Shown here piece by piece: positions 1 to 5,981 of a stretch of DNA of 10,180 nt. The position numbers and the translations under genes were made by a program. This DNA is from Methanomassiliicoccales archaeon PtaU1.Bin030 (GTDB taxonomy: Archaea > Thermoplasmatota > Thermoplasmata > Methanomassiliicoccales > Methanomassiliicoccaceae): positions 1 through 10,180 of the forward strand of contig MVRB01000156.1 of NCBI GenBank assembly GCA_002067635.1, given 5' to 3'. Positions within the stretch are counted from its first letter, which is position 1. Each line of letters begins with the position of its first letter. The notes under the pieces are model-generated. The model worked only from the letters and a program-made list of their open reading frames with translations. It made no database searches and was not told the origin of the DNA.

Positions 1-1
1 G

Positions 2-1036
2 TACGAGAGGATGTACTATGTCCTCATGACCTCCCTGGTGGAGCGGGCCTTCACCGTTACCCTGGCCATCGTGCTCGTGCTGATGGGCTTCGGGCTGGAA
101 ACGGTGGTTCTGGTCGTCCTCAGCGGGAGCATGCTCTACGTTGTACTATCCTACGTGGTTTGCAGCAGGTTCATAGTGAGGCCGTCAAGGGGCGTGGACC
201 TCAAGCAGGCAATGCGGGAACTGAAGGAGGCCGCCCCCTTCGCCATCAACGTGGGTTTGGTAAGCACGTTCTACGCGTTGAACGGTTTTCTTCTCCTATC
301 CATAATCTGGGGCATGAACGGTCGGGAGGCAGGGGAGCTGGCCAATACGCTTTTCTACATAGCTTTCAACCTCGTGGCGGCGCTCATCAACGTCCCCACT
401 GTCTTCAAGCAAGCGCTTCTCCCCGTGATCGCCCGCCTCTACAGCTCCTCGCCGGAGATGACGGGGTTGGCCCAGCAGAAACTGATGAAGTACATGTACA
501 GCATGGGGCTGCCCCTCACTCTGGGGGGCATGATACTGGCGGACGATATTATCGGGCTTCTGTACGCCGATCGAACGGGCTCGATCATCGTTCTGCAGGT
601 ACTGCTGCCCGTCCTCGCCATCTCCTACTTCGGCACCGGTCAGGGCAGCCTACTTGCAGCGGCGAAGCTGATGCATCTCAGCACCATCTCCTCGTCCGTG
701 GGGGCCGCTCTGAACTTCGCGGTGTGCATTATGACCATACCGTTCCTAGGGCCGGTCGGGGCCGCCCTCGCGTTCACCCTTGCGACACTGATCACCAACG
801 CCATCCAGTACTACTTCGTCTACACGCGGGTGGTCAAGCTCAGGATCATCACCATCATCGGCCGACCGACCCTCGCAGGCATCGGGATGGCCGCTGTGCT
901 CCTGCTCCTGCCCGATCTGCACCTGTTCCTGGCGGTGGGATTGGGCTTCCTGGTTTACGTGGCCCTGCTTTTCGTTTTCAAGGCCATCGACGATGAGGAC
1001 AAGGACATAATGAAGCGAGTCTTCAAGAAGGACTAG
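2..1036 (+). CDS. Polysaccharide flippase (Wzx/MOP type), C-terminal part
   Basis: This membrane protein probably flips lipid-linked oligosaccharides across the cytoplasmic membrane for surface glycan assembly. The frame is open from base 2, so the gene starts left of the window; the ATG at 11 is internal. The first visible residues, YERMYYV, resemble the mid-protein motif of Wzx-type flippases. About 345 residues remain of a family usually near 480. From the internal Met there are about ten hydrophobic segments (roughly 8-27, 30-51, 76-101, 109-131, 165-184, 191-216, 226-246, 249-271, 278-301, 303-323), and a charged cytoplasmic tail ends in KKD. The stretch LGPVGAALAFTLATLI near 246-261 is typical of the late helices of this family. 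The stop is TAG; reading past it would add 11 codons before a TGA at 1067. The family call is sound, the substrate is unknown. It converges on trkH. Confidence 0.8.
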   Translation, partial: YERMYYVLMTSLVERAFTVTLAIVLVLMGFGLETVVLVVLSGSMLYVVLSYVVCSRFIVRPSRGVDLKQAMRELKEAAPFAINVGLVSTFYALNGFLLLSIIWGMNGREAGELANTLFYIAFNLVAALINVPTVFKQALLPVIARLYSSSPEMTGLAQQKLMKYMYSMGLPLTLGGMILADDIIGLLYADRTGSIIVLQVLLPVLAISYFGTGQGSLLAAAKLMHLSTISSSVGAALNFAVCIMTIPFLGPVGAALAFTLATLITNAIQYYFVYTRVVKLRIITIIGRPTLAGIGMAAVLLLLPDLHLFLAVGLGFLVYVALLFVFKAIDDEDKDIMKRVFKKD

Positions 1037-1216
1037 GCCAGATCATGGCCACGGTGCTTAGCTGATTGATGGATACCAAAATAGGATCCTCATTACATCT
1101 GGTGACCCCTTTGGTTAACATGTCGTTATCGGATACTATCCGGCCTTACTCTCCTTATTGTCCGTGCACCCTTCATCCCTTTCGGGTAGAGATCGATCGC
1201 CTCAGGTCCAACAATA
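1037..1216. other. Convergent spacer between flippase gene and trkH
   Basis: No gene is supported here. The spacer holds a small inverted repeat, CGGAT-act-ATCCG (1130-1142), followed on the plus strand by a pyrimidine-rich stretch (1144-1175), which could help end flippase transcription. On the minus strand, downstream of trkH, there is only a short CCC-GAAA-GGG hairpin (around 1180-1189) without a T-run. Both are weak. Confidence 0.35.
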
Positions 1217-2770
1217 TCAGTCGTGATATCTCAGCAGCTCTTTCCAGAAGACCGGTAGGAATATCACCAGTACCGTGAGGAACTCCAACCTGCCGGCCCA
1301 CATGGTGAATGTCAGCACTATCTTTCCCAGGTCTGGAAGGAACGCGTAGCTCTCCATGGGGCCGAACGCTCCGATCCCCGGCCCACAGTTGGACAGGGTC
1401 GCCAGCGCACCGCTGAAGGATGTGACCGGATCGACCCCCATGATGGTGAGGGCTGCGGTCGCGAACATCGCCGTCATCACGTAGCAGAGGATCACGGCCA
1501 TGAGAGAAGTGAGAGCGTCCTCTCCCAGGGGACGGCCGTCGAACCGGGTATGGAACATGGCCCGTGGGTGGACCGTCTTATACAAGCTGGCATACACGAA
1601 CTTGCGGGCCAAGATGATCCGGGCCACCTTTATGCCACCGGCACTTGAGCCAGTGCTTCCACCGATGGCCATGACGATCAACAACACCAATATCGCGCCG
1701 CTCTCCCAGGCAGCGAAGTCCGCCGTGGTAAAACCTGTGGAGGAGGAGATCGATACCACCTGGAACAGTGAGGTGCGGACCGTTCTCTCCAGGTCGTTGA
1801 TGTCGCCTCCCCACATCATGGCAAATATGACCAGCGTGGCGACAGCGATAATGATGATGTAGCTCCTGAACTCCGAGCTCTCCCAATAGCTCCTCAGCCG
1901 CCGGTTGGCAAGGGCATGGTAGTGCAGGTAGAAGTTGGCCGATGTCAGGAACATGAACAGGATCACGTTCCATTCCACCAGGGGATTGTTGTAGAAGGCG
2001 ATGCTCGTGGAGTGTGGGGACAAGCCTCCGCTGGACATGGTGGAGAACATGACAAGGAACGAATCGTACACACCGATGCCTGTCAGGAGCAACAGGCCAA
2101 GCTGCAGCCCTGAGAAGCCTATATAGATGTAATGGAACTTCCTGGACTCCTCCCTTATCCTCAATGAAAAGTTCTGGACGTTGAGCCCAGGGAACTCGTT
2201 CTTGAAGAGGGAGCGACCTCCGACCCCCAGCATGGGCAGGATGGTCACGAATATCATGATTATGCCAGCCCCACCCAACCACTGGCTGAAGCTTCTCCAG
2301 AACAGCAGGCTCCTCGACCAGGACTCGATGTCTGCCATTATGGTCGACCCTGTGGTGGTGAATCCGCTCATCATCTCGAACACCGCATCCACGGGCGACA
2401 TCCCGGAGAGGATGAAGGGGATGGCCCCCAGCAGTACGATGACGAACCAACCGGTGGATACGGCGAACAAGGCCTCCGTCGGCCTGGTCAGGCCAGGGGA
2501 CCGGTATCGGAGGACCAGCATGCCGCCGAGTATGGTGGATAAGACGATCGGATAGATCCATATGCGGATATCTTCCCCATAGAAGATGGAGGTGAGGAGA
2601 GGCATAAGCATGGCGATGGCGATGTATAACATCAGAAGGCCGAAGATGTGGGGTATGGCCGCACCCTTTCTCTTCACTCTCTGTAGCAGAGAATAGCGAT
2701 TGAAGCCGGTCCTCTTCGAGATTGTCCTTATTCCGTTCCTCCAAGCTCTGCGCCAGCGGTCCAGGTTCAT
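1217..2770 (-). CDS. trkH: TrkH-type potassium uptake channel subunit
   Basis: This is the membrane, K+-conducting subunit of a Trk/Ktr system, 517 residues, about the usual TrkH length. The four pore-loop repeats of the family are visible: FTTTGST (137-143), MSSGGLSPHST (245-255), SSSTGFTTADF (342-352) and LSNCGPGIGAFGP (459-471), each carrying the filter glycine (about G141, G248, G346, G463). SSAGGIKVAR (375-384) matches the conserved segment whose arginine, here R384, sits under the pore in structurally studied TrkH/KtrB proteins. The first 36 residues are unusually basic and come before the first helix (about 40-60). The ATG at 2770 is chosen because GAGGAT lies 8 nt upstream. It follows trkA by 12 nt in one operon, so TrkA is the expected gating partner. 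The ion could in principle be Na+ as well as K+. Confidence 0.95.
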   Translation of the reverse strand: MNLDRWRRAWRNGIRTISKRTGFNRYSLLQRVKRKGAAIPHIFGLLMLYIAIAMLMPLLTSIFYGEDIRIWIYPIVLSTILGGMLVLRYRSPGLTRPTEALFAVSTGWFVIVLLGAIPFILSGMSPVDAVFEMMSGFTTTGSTIMADIESWSRSLLFWRSFSQWLGGAGIIMIFVTILPMLGVGGRSLFKNEFPGLNVQNFSLRIREESRKFHYIYIGFSGLQLGLLLLTGIGVYDSFLVMFSTMSSGGLSPHSTSIAFYNNPLVEWNVILFMFLTSANFYLHYHALANRRLRSYWESSEFRSYIIIIAVATLVIFAMMWGGDINDLERTVRTSLFQVVSISSSTGFTTADFAAWESGAILVLLIVMAIGGSTGSSAGGIKVARIILARKFVYASLYKTVHPRAMFHTRFDGRPLGEDALTSLMAVILCYVMTAMFATAALTIMGVDPVTSFSGALATLSNCGPGIGAFGPMESYAFLPDLGKIVLTFTMWAGRLEFLTVLVIFLPVFWKELLRYHD

Positions 2771-2778
2771 GGTGTTCT

Positions 2779-2784
2779 ATCCTC
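2779..2784 (-). promoter_or_regulatory. trkH ribosome binding site overlapping trkA stop
   Basis: On the minus strand GAGGAT lies 8 nt before the trkH ATG and shares bases with the TGA stop of trkA (2783-2785). This fixes the trkH start and suggests translational coupling of the two subunits. Confidence 0.7.
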
Positions 2785-4129
2785 AAGGGCCCAACGGTAT
2801 CCTGGTGTTGAACATGTGCTCCAGCTGCGGCACGTCTTGTCGCGAAGCATATATCAGAAGAAGGTCCCCCCCGCTCAGGATGAGATCCGAGGTGGGAGGA
2901 ATGGGCCTCTCGTTCCTGATCACCATTCCCAATACAGAGCGGTCAGGAAGCCTCAGCTCGGAGACCGGACACCCCATATAGATGCACTTCTCGGCGATCG
3001 GGACCCCTATTAACGCCTCATCGAAACCCGCCATGAGCACTAGCACTTCCAGGTCGGGGACGGTCTGTCTCACCAGTTCGTTGGCTACGACATGGTATGT
3101 TCCTATGGCGGCGTCCACCCCGCTCATATCGAACACCATCTCGTAGTCACGACGGGAGAATTTTGTTATGGTCTTGGATACGCCTAGATGCTTCCCGATC
3201 AGGCAGGAGAGGAGGTTCTCCTCCTCGTTGTCAGTGGTGCAGATCAGAGCGTCGGCCATGTTCACGTTCTCATCCCTCAGCACAGAGGGGTCCGTGCCAT
3301 TTTCGTTGATTATGATTGCGTTCCCGAACTTTCGGGACAACCGCTTGCAGCGGGCCTCATCCTTCTCTATGAGCTTAATGGAGCACTTAGTGTCCTTTAG
3401 TATGTCCAGGAGCTGTTCGGCAACGATGTTTCCCCCCACCACCACGAAGTCATGGGGTTCATGAACCCTTCCCAGCAATGCGTTGAACTCCTTGATGGCC
3501 CCGGGCGGTCCCAGGATGGTGATCTCGTCCCCCACTTGAAGGTTCTCTGTCTTGCTGGGTAGGAGGAGCTCACCCCTGCGATGGATCACTAATATGCTGC
3601 TTCCTGGAGGCATCTCCATGAACTTCAGAGGTTTGAATAGACCAGCATCGTGCCTGTCTGTGACCCTGAAAACCGCAACGGCCAGTCCGAATCCGGGAAC
3701 CCTCTCGTAATCGATCAGGTCCTCCACCATCGCCAATTTCTTCATCTTGCTGGCAGTGAGGCGCTCGGGAGAGAAGGTACGGTCCACTCCAAAGGATTCC
3801 CACTGTATGTCGCCCACCATGTAATCTGGATTCCTCACGCGGGCGATCGTGCTGACCTCAGGGCGGAGCTTCTTGGCGACCTGGCATGCGAATATGTTGA
3901 ACTCATCCTTCTCTGTTACAGCAAGGAACAACCCTGTCTTCTCGGTCAGCAGGTCCTTGAGGACCGCCGGGCTGCCGCCGTTGGCGTTAACTGCCCCTAT
4001 GTCTAGGCTGTCCAGGATCCTTCTGTACCTCTTCTCGTCCTGTTCAACCATCATGACGGTGTATTTCCTTGACATCGTACGTGCTAAGGTATAGCCAACG
4101 TTTCCCGCTCCCACGATCACGACCTGCAT
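2783..4129 (-). CDS. trkA: TrkA two-RCK regulatory subunit of potassium uptake
   Basis: This cytoplasmic protein binds nucleotides and gates the TrkH channel. At 448 residues it has the full double layout of TrkA: RCK-N 1 (about 1-118), RCK-C 1 (about 138-218), RCK-N 2 (about 226-345) and RCK-C 2 (about 358-445). The first Rossmann fold has the dinucleotide motif VIVGAGNVG (4-12) and acidic residues E29 and D31 after the second strand, consistent with NAD(H) binding. The second fold has VVGGNIVAEQ (230-239), where the third glycine of GxGxxG is replaced by valine, while E255 is kept; nucleotide binding at this site may be altered. The start is supported by GGTGGGAG just upstream of the ATG. 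It is the first gene of the trkA-trkH operon and diverges from the cupin gene. No clear TATA box could be assigned. Confidence 0.95.
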   Translation of the reverse strand: MQVVIVGAGNVGYTLARTMSRKYTVMMVEQDEKRYRRILDSLDIGAVNANGGSPAVLKDLLTEKTGLFLAVTEKDEFNIFACQVAKKLRPEVSTIARVRNPDYMVGDIQWESFGVDRTFSPERLTASKMKKLAMVEDLIDYERVPGFGLAVAVFRVTDRHDAGLFKPLKFMEMPPGSSILVIHRRGELLLPSKTENLQVGDEITILGPPGAIKEFNALLGRVHEPHDFVVVGGNIVAEQLLDILKDTKCSIKLIEKDEARCKRLSRKFGNAIIINENGTDPSVLRDENVNMADALICTTDNEEENLLSCLIGKHLGVSKTITKFSRRDYEMVFDMSGVDAAIGTYHVVANELVRQTVPDLEVLVLMAGFDEALIGVPIAEKCIYMGCPVSELRLPDRSVLGMVIRNERPIPPTSDLILSGGDLLLIYASRQDVPQLEHMFNTRIPLGP

Positions 4130-4164
4130 GGAACTCCCACCAATCGTTAAGCGATAAGAGTAGC

Positions 4165-4178
4165 ATCATCAAAATGAT
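4165..4178. repeat. Small inverted repeat between trkA and cupin gene
   Basis: ATCAT-caaa-ATGAT is a perfect 5-bp inverted repeat in the 167-base divergent spacer (4130-4296), 36 bases upstream of the trkA start. It could be an operator, but repeats this short also arise by chance in AT-rich DNA. Confidence 0.25.
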
Positions 4179-4260
4179 TATGGTATCAGATGAGCACCAT
4201 TCCTTTAACGAGTAAGGTTCTTGTTGGCCATGATATCGATTCTCCCTTTTAGGACAGGCG

Positions 4261-4267
4261 AAATATT
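4261..4267 (+). promoter_or_regulatory. TATA-like box of cupin gene, possibly leaderless
   Basis: AAATATT is centred about 33 bases before the ATG at 4297. Archaeal transcription starts about 25 bases downstream of the box centre, so the mRNA would have a leader of only a few bases. No Shine-Dalgarno sequence lies at a usable distance; GAGGT at 4268-4272 is 24 bases from the ATG. A near-leaderless mRNA fits both observations. Confidence 0.4.
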
Positions 4268-4296
4268 GAGGTATTGATGATCCCATTACAATCATT

Positions 4297-4710
4297 ATGA
4301 CCAAGAATGTAAAGAAAAAAGGCTTCTGCATCGACATTGAAGATGCTACCAAGGAGAACAAGTGTTTCCGCAAGGTCCTGTATACCGGAGAACATAGCCA
4401 ACTTGTGCTCATGACCCTCAAGAAGGGGGATGAGATCGGCATGGAGGTCCATGACGATAGGGACCAGTTCTTCAGGTTCGAGGAGGGTGAGGGCGAGGTC
4501 ATCATCAATGATAACGTATACAAGGTAAAGGATGGCTCAGCCGTGGTTGTCCCTGCTGGTTCCAAGCATAATGTGGTCAACACAGGCGATAAGAAGCTGA
4601 AGCTCTACACCATCTACTCACCCCCGGAGCATAAGGACAAGACAGTACATGGGACCAAGGCGGATGCCGAAGCCCATGAGGAGCATTTCGACGGAGAGAC
4701 CACCGAGTGA
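4297..4710 (+). CDS. Single-domain cupin protein
   Basis: This is a 137-residue soluble protein with one cupin barrel (about 28-108). Motif 1 is read as GMEVHDDRDQFFRFEEGEG (48-66) and motif 2 as GSAVVVPAGSKHNVVN (80-95), the latter matching G(X)5PXG(X)2H(X)3N exactly. Likely metal ligands are H52, Q57 or a nearby acid, and H91; the usual HXH pair of motif 1 is reduced to one histidine, as in the cupin subgroup with VHxDxDQF-type motif 1. The C-terminal tail (110-137) is rich in His, Lys and Glu and extends beyond the barrel. Such proteins include small-molecule isomerases, sensors and orphan metal-binding barrels, so no reaction can be assigned. It is a single-gene unit, divergent from trkA, with its own terminator. 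Only the ATG at 4297 is plausible, since a stop lies ten codons upstream in frame. Confidence 0.85.
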   Translation: MTKNVKKKGFCIDIEDATKENKCFRKVLYTGEHSQLVLMTLKKGDEIGMEVHDDRDQFFRFEEGEGEVIINDNVYKVKDGSAVVVPAGSKHNVVNTGDKKLKLYTIYSPPEHKDKTVHGTKADAEAHEEHFDGETTE

Positions 4711-4717
4711 ATATCTG

Positions 4718-4749
4718 GGCAGCCTATCGGCTGTCTATCCTCTTTTTTT
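4718..4749 (+). terminator. Hairpin plus T-run after cupin gene
   Basis: CAGCC-tatc-GGCTG (4720-4733) forms a GC-rich 5-bp stem with a 4-base loop, extendable by a G-T and a G-C pair, and is followed by an uninterrupted T-run (4743-4749). It begins 8 bases after the cupin stop codon. Confidence 0.7.
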
Positions 4750-5005
4750 ATTCTTTATGAATCAATTTTCTGCTTAACTTCCAACCTTGAGGACCTTATT
4801 TTAACACTCGATAAATTGACCGATCTGGATTTCCAATTATTTACCGGTCTCGCAGCACCGTTCACTGAGAACATGAAGGCGGTATGATCGAATGAGCCAA
4901 GGGGCACATGGATAATGTTGGCCTTTGTAGCATTAGAACAGTTGGATTATACATCCAATAGATACTTAAACAAAGAACGCATTTAGGGAATCAGAAGTTA
5001 GCTCG
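4750..5005. other. Spacer without a gene, two inverted repeats
   Basis: This spacer lies between the ends of the convergent cupin gene and the small minus-strand gene. I see no credible coding frame. It holds TTGGAT-tatac-ATCCAA (4942-4958), a perfect 6-bp inverted repeat about 50 bases past the stop of the minus-strand gene, and GTTC-actga-GAAC (4859-4871) within a more GC-rich stretch. Neither is followed by a convincing T-run, so their role is open. Confidence 0.4.
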
Positions 5006-5335
5006 TCACTCCTCAAAAATCACACATATGCTCTTTGAGTTCTGAGCATATCTCTTAGAGATAAGACCGGCCTCCATCCATACGGCATTGAAGACTCCCG
5101 CTGGGACAAGACAGGTAGGTGTAAGGTTGGACTCATGGGCAAGCTCCATGATTCCCGAGTCCCTTATGGAGATATATTCTTCCATGTGTAGTGGCTTGAT
5201 CATTTTACCGAACCTGCGGACCTCACGGCAGGTCGAACGGATCCTGACCTTTACTGTGCTATCATCTTGCATATGCGCATCTATCAGCGCCTTATGGGCA
5301 CAGATAGTCATATCCACTCGCACCCTGGAGACCAT
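5006..5335 (-). CDS. Small cysteine-containing archaeal protein, unknown function
   Basis: This gene encodes a 109-residue soluble protein of no known function. Its layout resembles the small proteins of methanogens and some anaerobic bacteria that I recall as DUF6951: an N-terminal strand followed by an (I)C(G/A)(F/H) motif, here ICAH at 11-14; a mid-protein S-x-C (34-36, STC), where relatives usually have SxCP; and a late C-x-VP-(A/S)-G segment (75-80, CLVPAG) followed by an E-AGL stretch (88-91). The family name is from memory and should be checked. Cysteines 12, 36 and 75 fall at the three landmark positions and could bind a metal or form a redox site; C104 is additional. There is no signal peptide or membrane segment. 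The start is well supported by AGGTGA 4 nt before the ATG. It is divergent from mtaCB across a 646-base spacer, which hints at co-regulation but does not prove it. Confidence 0.75.
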   Translation of the reverse strand: MVSRVRVDMTICAHKALIDAHMQDDSTVKVRIRSTCREVRRFGKMIKPLHMEEYISIRDSGIMELAHESNLTPTCLVPAGVFNAVWMEAGLISKRYAQNSKSICVIFEE

Positions 5336-5339
5336 ACAT

Positions 5340-5345
5340 TCACCT
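5340..5345 (-). promoter_or_regulatory. Ribosome binding site of the small minus-strand gene
   Basis: AGGTGA on the minus strand, 4 nt before the ATG at 5335, is the same sequence found before mtaB. It favours this ATG over the out-of-frame ATG at 5339 and supports the gene being real. Confidence 0.65.
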
Positions 5346-5397
5346 TTTGTAGGTCAAGGGTCTAGGTTCTAACAATTTTTTTGATAATAACTTTTAA

Positions 5398-5404
5398 CAT
5401 ATAC
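5398..5404 (-). promoter_or_regulatory. TATA-like box for the small minus-strand gene
   Basis: GTATATG on the minus strand lies about 65 bases before the ATG and predicts a transcript start near 5376 and a leader of about 40 nt containing the AGGTGA site. The surrounding DNA is AT-rich, so chance matches are likely. Confidence 0.35.
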
Positions 5405-5640
5405 AATCAAGTCCAAAATATGATTTCCGAACAAGTCTGGCTCTGAAAGAAAGGGGTTTTTAGTTCGGTATCGCGAACGAAAAAGCGTTTATTGGATTTA
5501 ATATGAGAAAAAGTGACAGTTTCCAAAGAAAGAATGTCTATAAATAAAATTTGGAGGCTTTCACGATAGAAAACTCATGTTTTATCATTGTTTATAATGT
5601 ACTGGCTATCAAAAAAGAAGAGGTAAAAAGCCATTATTAA

Positions 5641-5651
5641 TTTATATATAA
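5641..5651 (+). promoter_or_regulatory. Strong TATA-like element in the mtaC upstream region
   Basis: TTTATATATAA is the best match to an archaeal TATA box in the spacer. It predicts transcription starting near 5671, directly at the ATTCTAA/TTAGAAT inverted repeat (5673-5690), a position where a bound protein would block RNA polymerase. In such AT-rich DNA this may be chance. Confidence 0.3.
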
Positions 5652-5672
5652 TCAATTGACTATAAGTATTGT

Positions 5673-5697
5673 ATTCTAATTTTTTAGAATCAATTCT
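5673..5697. repeat. Alternating ATTCT/AGAAT inverted repeats
   Basis: ATTCTAA-tttt-TTAGAAT (5673-5690) is a perfect 7-bp inverted repeat. Its right arm also pairs with a third copy, AGAAT-ca-ATTCT (5686-5697). The three copies allow two mutually exclusive pairings and could be tandem operator half-sites. Confidence 0.4.
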
Positions 5698-5743
5698 TAC
5701 AACGAAGCATCACCTTTATATTGTTACGCGATAACTAAAGTAA

Positions 5744-5850
5744 TAGAGTGCGAGCATAGTATCCTTATAGCCCTTAGGAGACATCTTGAGCCAGATGCCT
5801 CCGGGGAAACATTGTTGCAGTTTAGCAGATGTACTACTTTTATTTTTTAA
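5744..5850 (+). ncRNA. Candidate structured RNA (sRNA or leader element) upstream of mtaC
   Basis: A GC-rich island (23 G/C in the 40 bases 5771-5810) stands out in AT-rich surroundings. It contains GGAGACATCT-tgagcc-AGATGCCTCC (5777-5802), two 10-base arms that pair at all but one position (an A-C mismatch) around a 6-base loop. A second weaker fold follows (ACAT at about 5809-5812 with ATGT at 5829-5832, enclosing TGC/GCA), then a T-rich end (5837-5848). A TATA-like TTTATATT (5715-5722) is well placed to start a transcript near 5744. The whole looks like a small RNA of roughly 105 nt, or an attenuator in a longer mtaC leader. I recognise no known RNA family, and no B12-box was seen. Confidence 0.3.
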
Positions 5851-5895
5851 TCAATATAAATTTGCTCTCTATAAAATTAAAAATCTCGACTACTG

Positions 5896-5903
5896 TTTAT
5901 ATA
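5896..5903 (+). promoter_or_regulatory. Likely mtaCB core promoter TATA box
   Basis: TTTATATA is the TATA-like element nearest to mtaC. It predicts a transcript start near 5925 and a leader of about 57 nt carrying the ribosome binding site AGAGGAGA. Confidence 0.55.
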
Positions 5904-5947
5904 CTCTTTTCGAATTTAGGAATTGAGCGGTTCGGAATCTGAGTTAG

Positions 5948-5957
5948 AGTCCGGACT
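5948..5957. repeat. Perfect palindrome in the mtaC leader
   Basis: AGTCCGGACT is a perfect 10-base palindrome, 24 bases before the mtaC start and 9 bases before its ribosome binding site, downstream of the likely transcript start. It could be a repressor site. Confidence 0.35.
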
Positions 5958-5981
5958 GTCAGACAAGAGGAGAAAGGGAAA

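Larger units (their letters stand above)
5405..5895. other. Long AT-rich regulatory spacer upstream of mtaCB
   Basis: No credible protein gene is present; the only start-to-stop frames are about 11 codons or fewer. The DNA is very AT-rich (10 G/C in the 60 bases 5641-5700; 8 in the 50 bases 5831-5880). It contains an inverted repeat GTTCG-gtatcg-CGAAC (5463-5478), a palindrome TCAATTGA (5652-5659), ATTCT/AGAAT repeats (5673-5697), TATA-like boxes at 5641-5651 and 5715-5722, and a GC-rich structured island (about 5744-5850). Long leaders are known for mta operons in Methanosarcina, so part of this spacer may be transcribed as mtaC leader. Confidence 0.6.

Noticed and set aside
160..996. Plus-strand open frame of 278 codons inside the flippase gene
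   Set aside because: Its Arg/Gly/His-rich sequence has no domain, whereas the overlapping frame encodes a clear membrane protein.
1066..1278. Plus-strand open frame of 70 codons after the flippase gene
   Set aside because: It overlaps the 3' end of trkH, lacks a ribosome binding site and shows no recognisable protein pattern.
1578..2786. Open frame of 402 codons in another minus-strand frame across trkH
   Set aside because: It is rich in Arg, His and Pro with no domain or membrane pattern, while trkH in the other frame has all pore motifs.
4246..4262. Near-identical 17-18 base match between CTTTTAGGACAGGCGAA here and 8372-8389
   Set aside because: The second copy is part of the coding end of the ABC gene and differs by one inserted base; two isolated copies this short are best seen as chance.
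4044..4583. Minus-strand open frame of 179 codons over the cupin gene and trkA start
   Set aside because: It spans the cupin gene in antisense, the spacer and the start of trkA; its sequence is Ser/Leu-rich without domains.
5534..5627. Tiny frames of about 6-11 codons in the mtaC upstream spacer
   Set aside because: They are expected by chance, and none has a ribosome binding site at a proper distance together with a plausible product.
5925..5981. Cobalamin riboswitch in the mtaC leader
   Set aside because: No B12-box-like sequence and too little space for the fold; the leader shows only a short palindrome.
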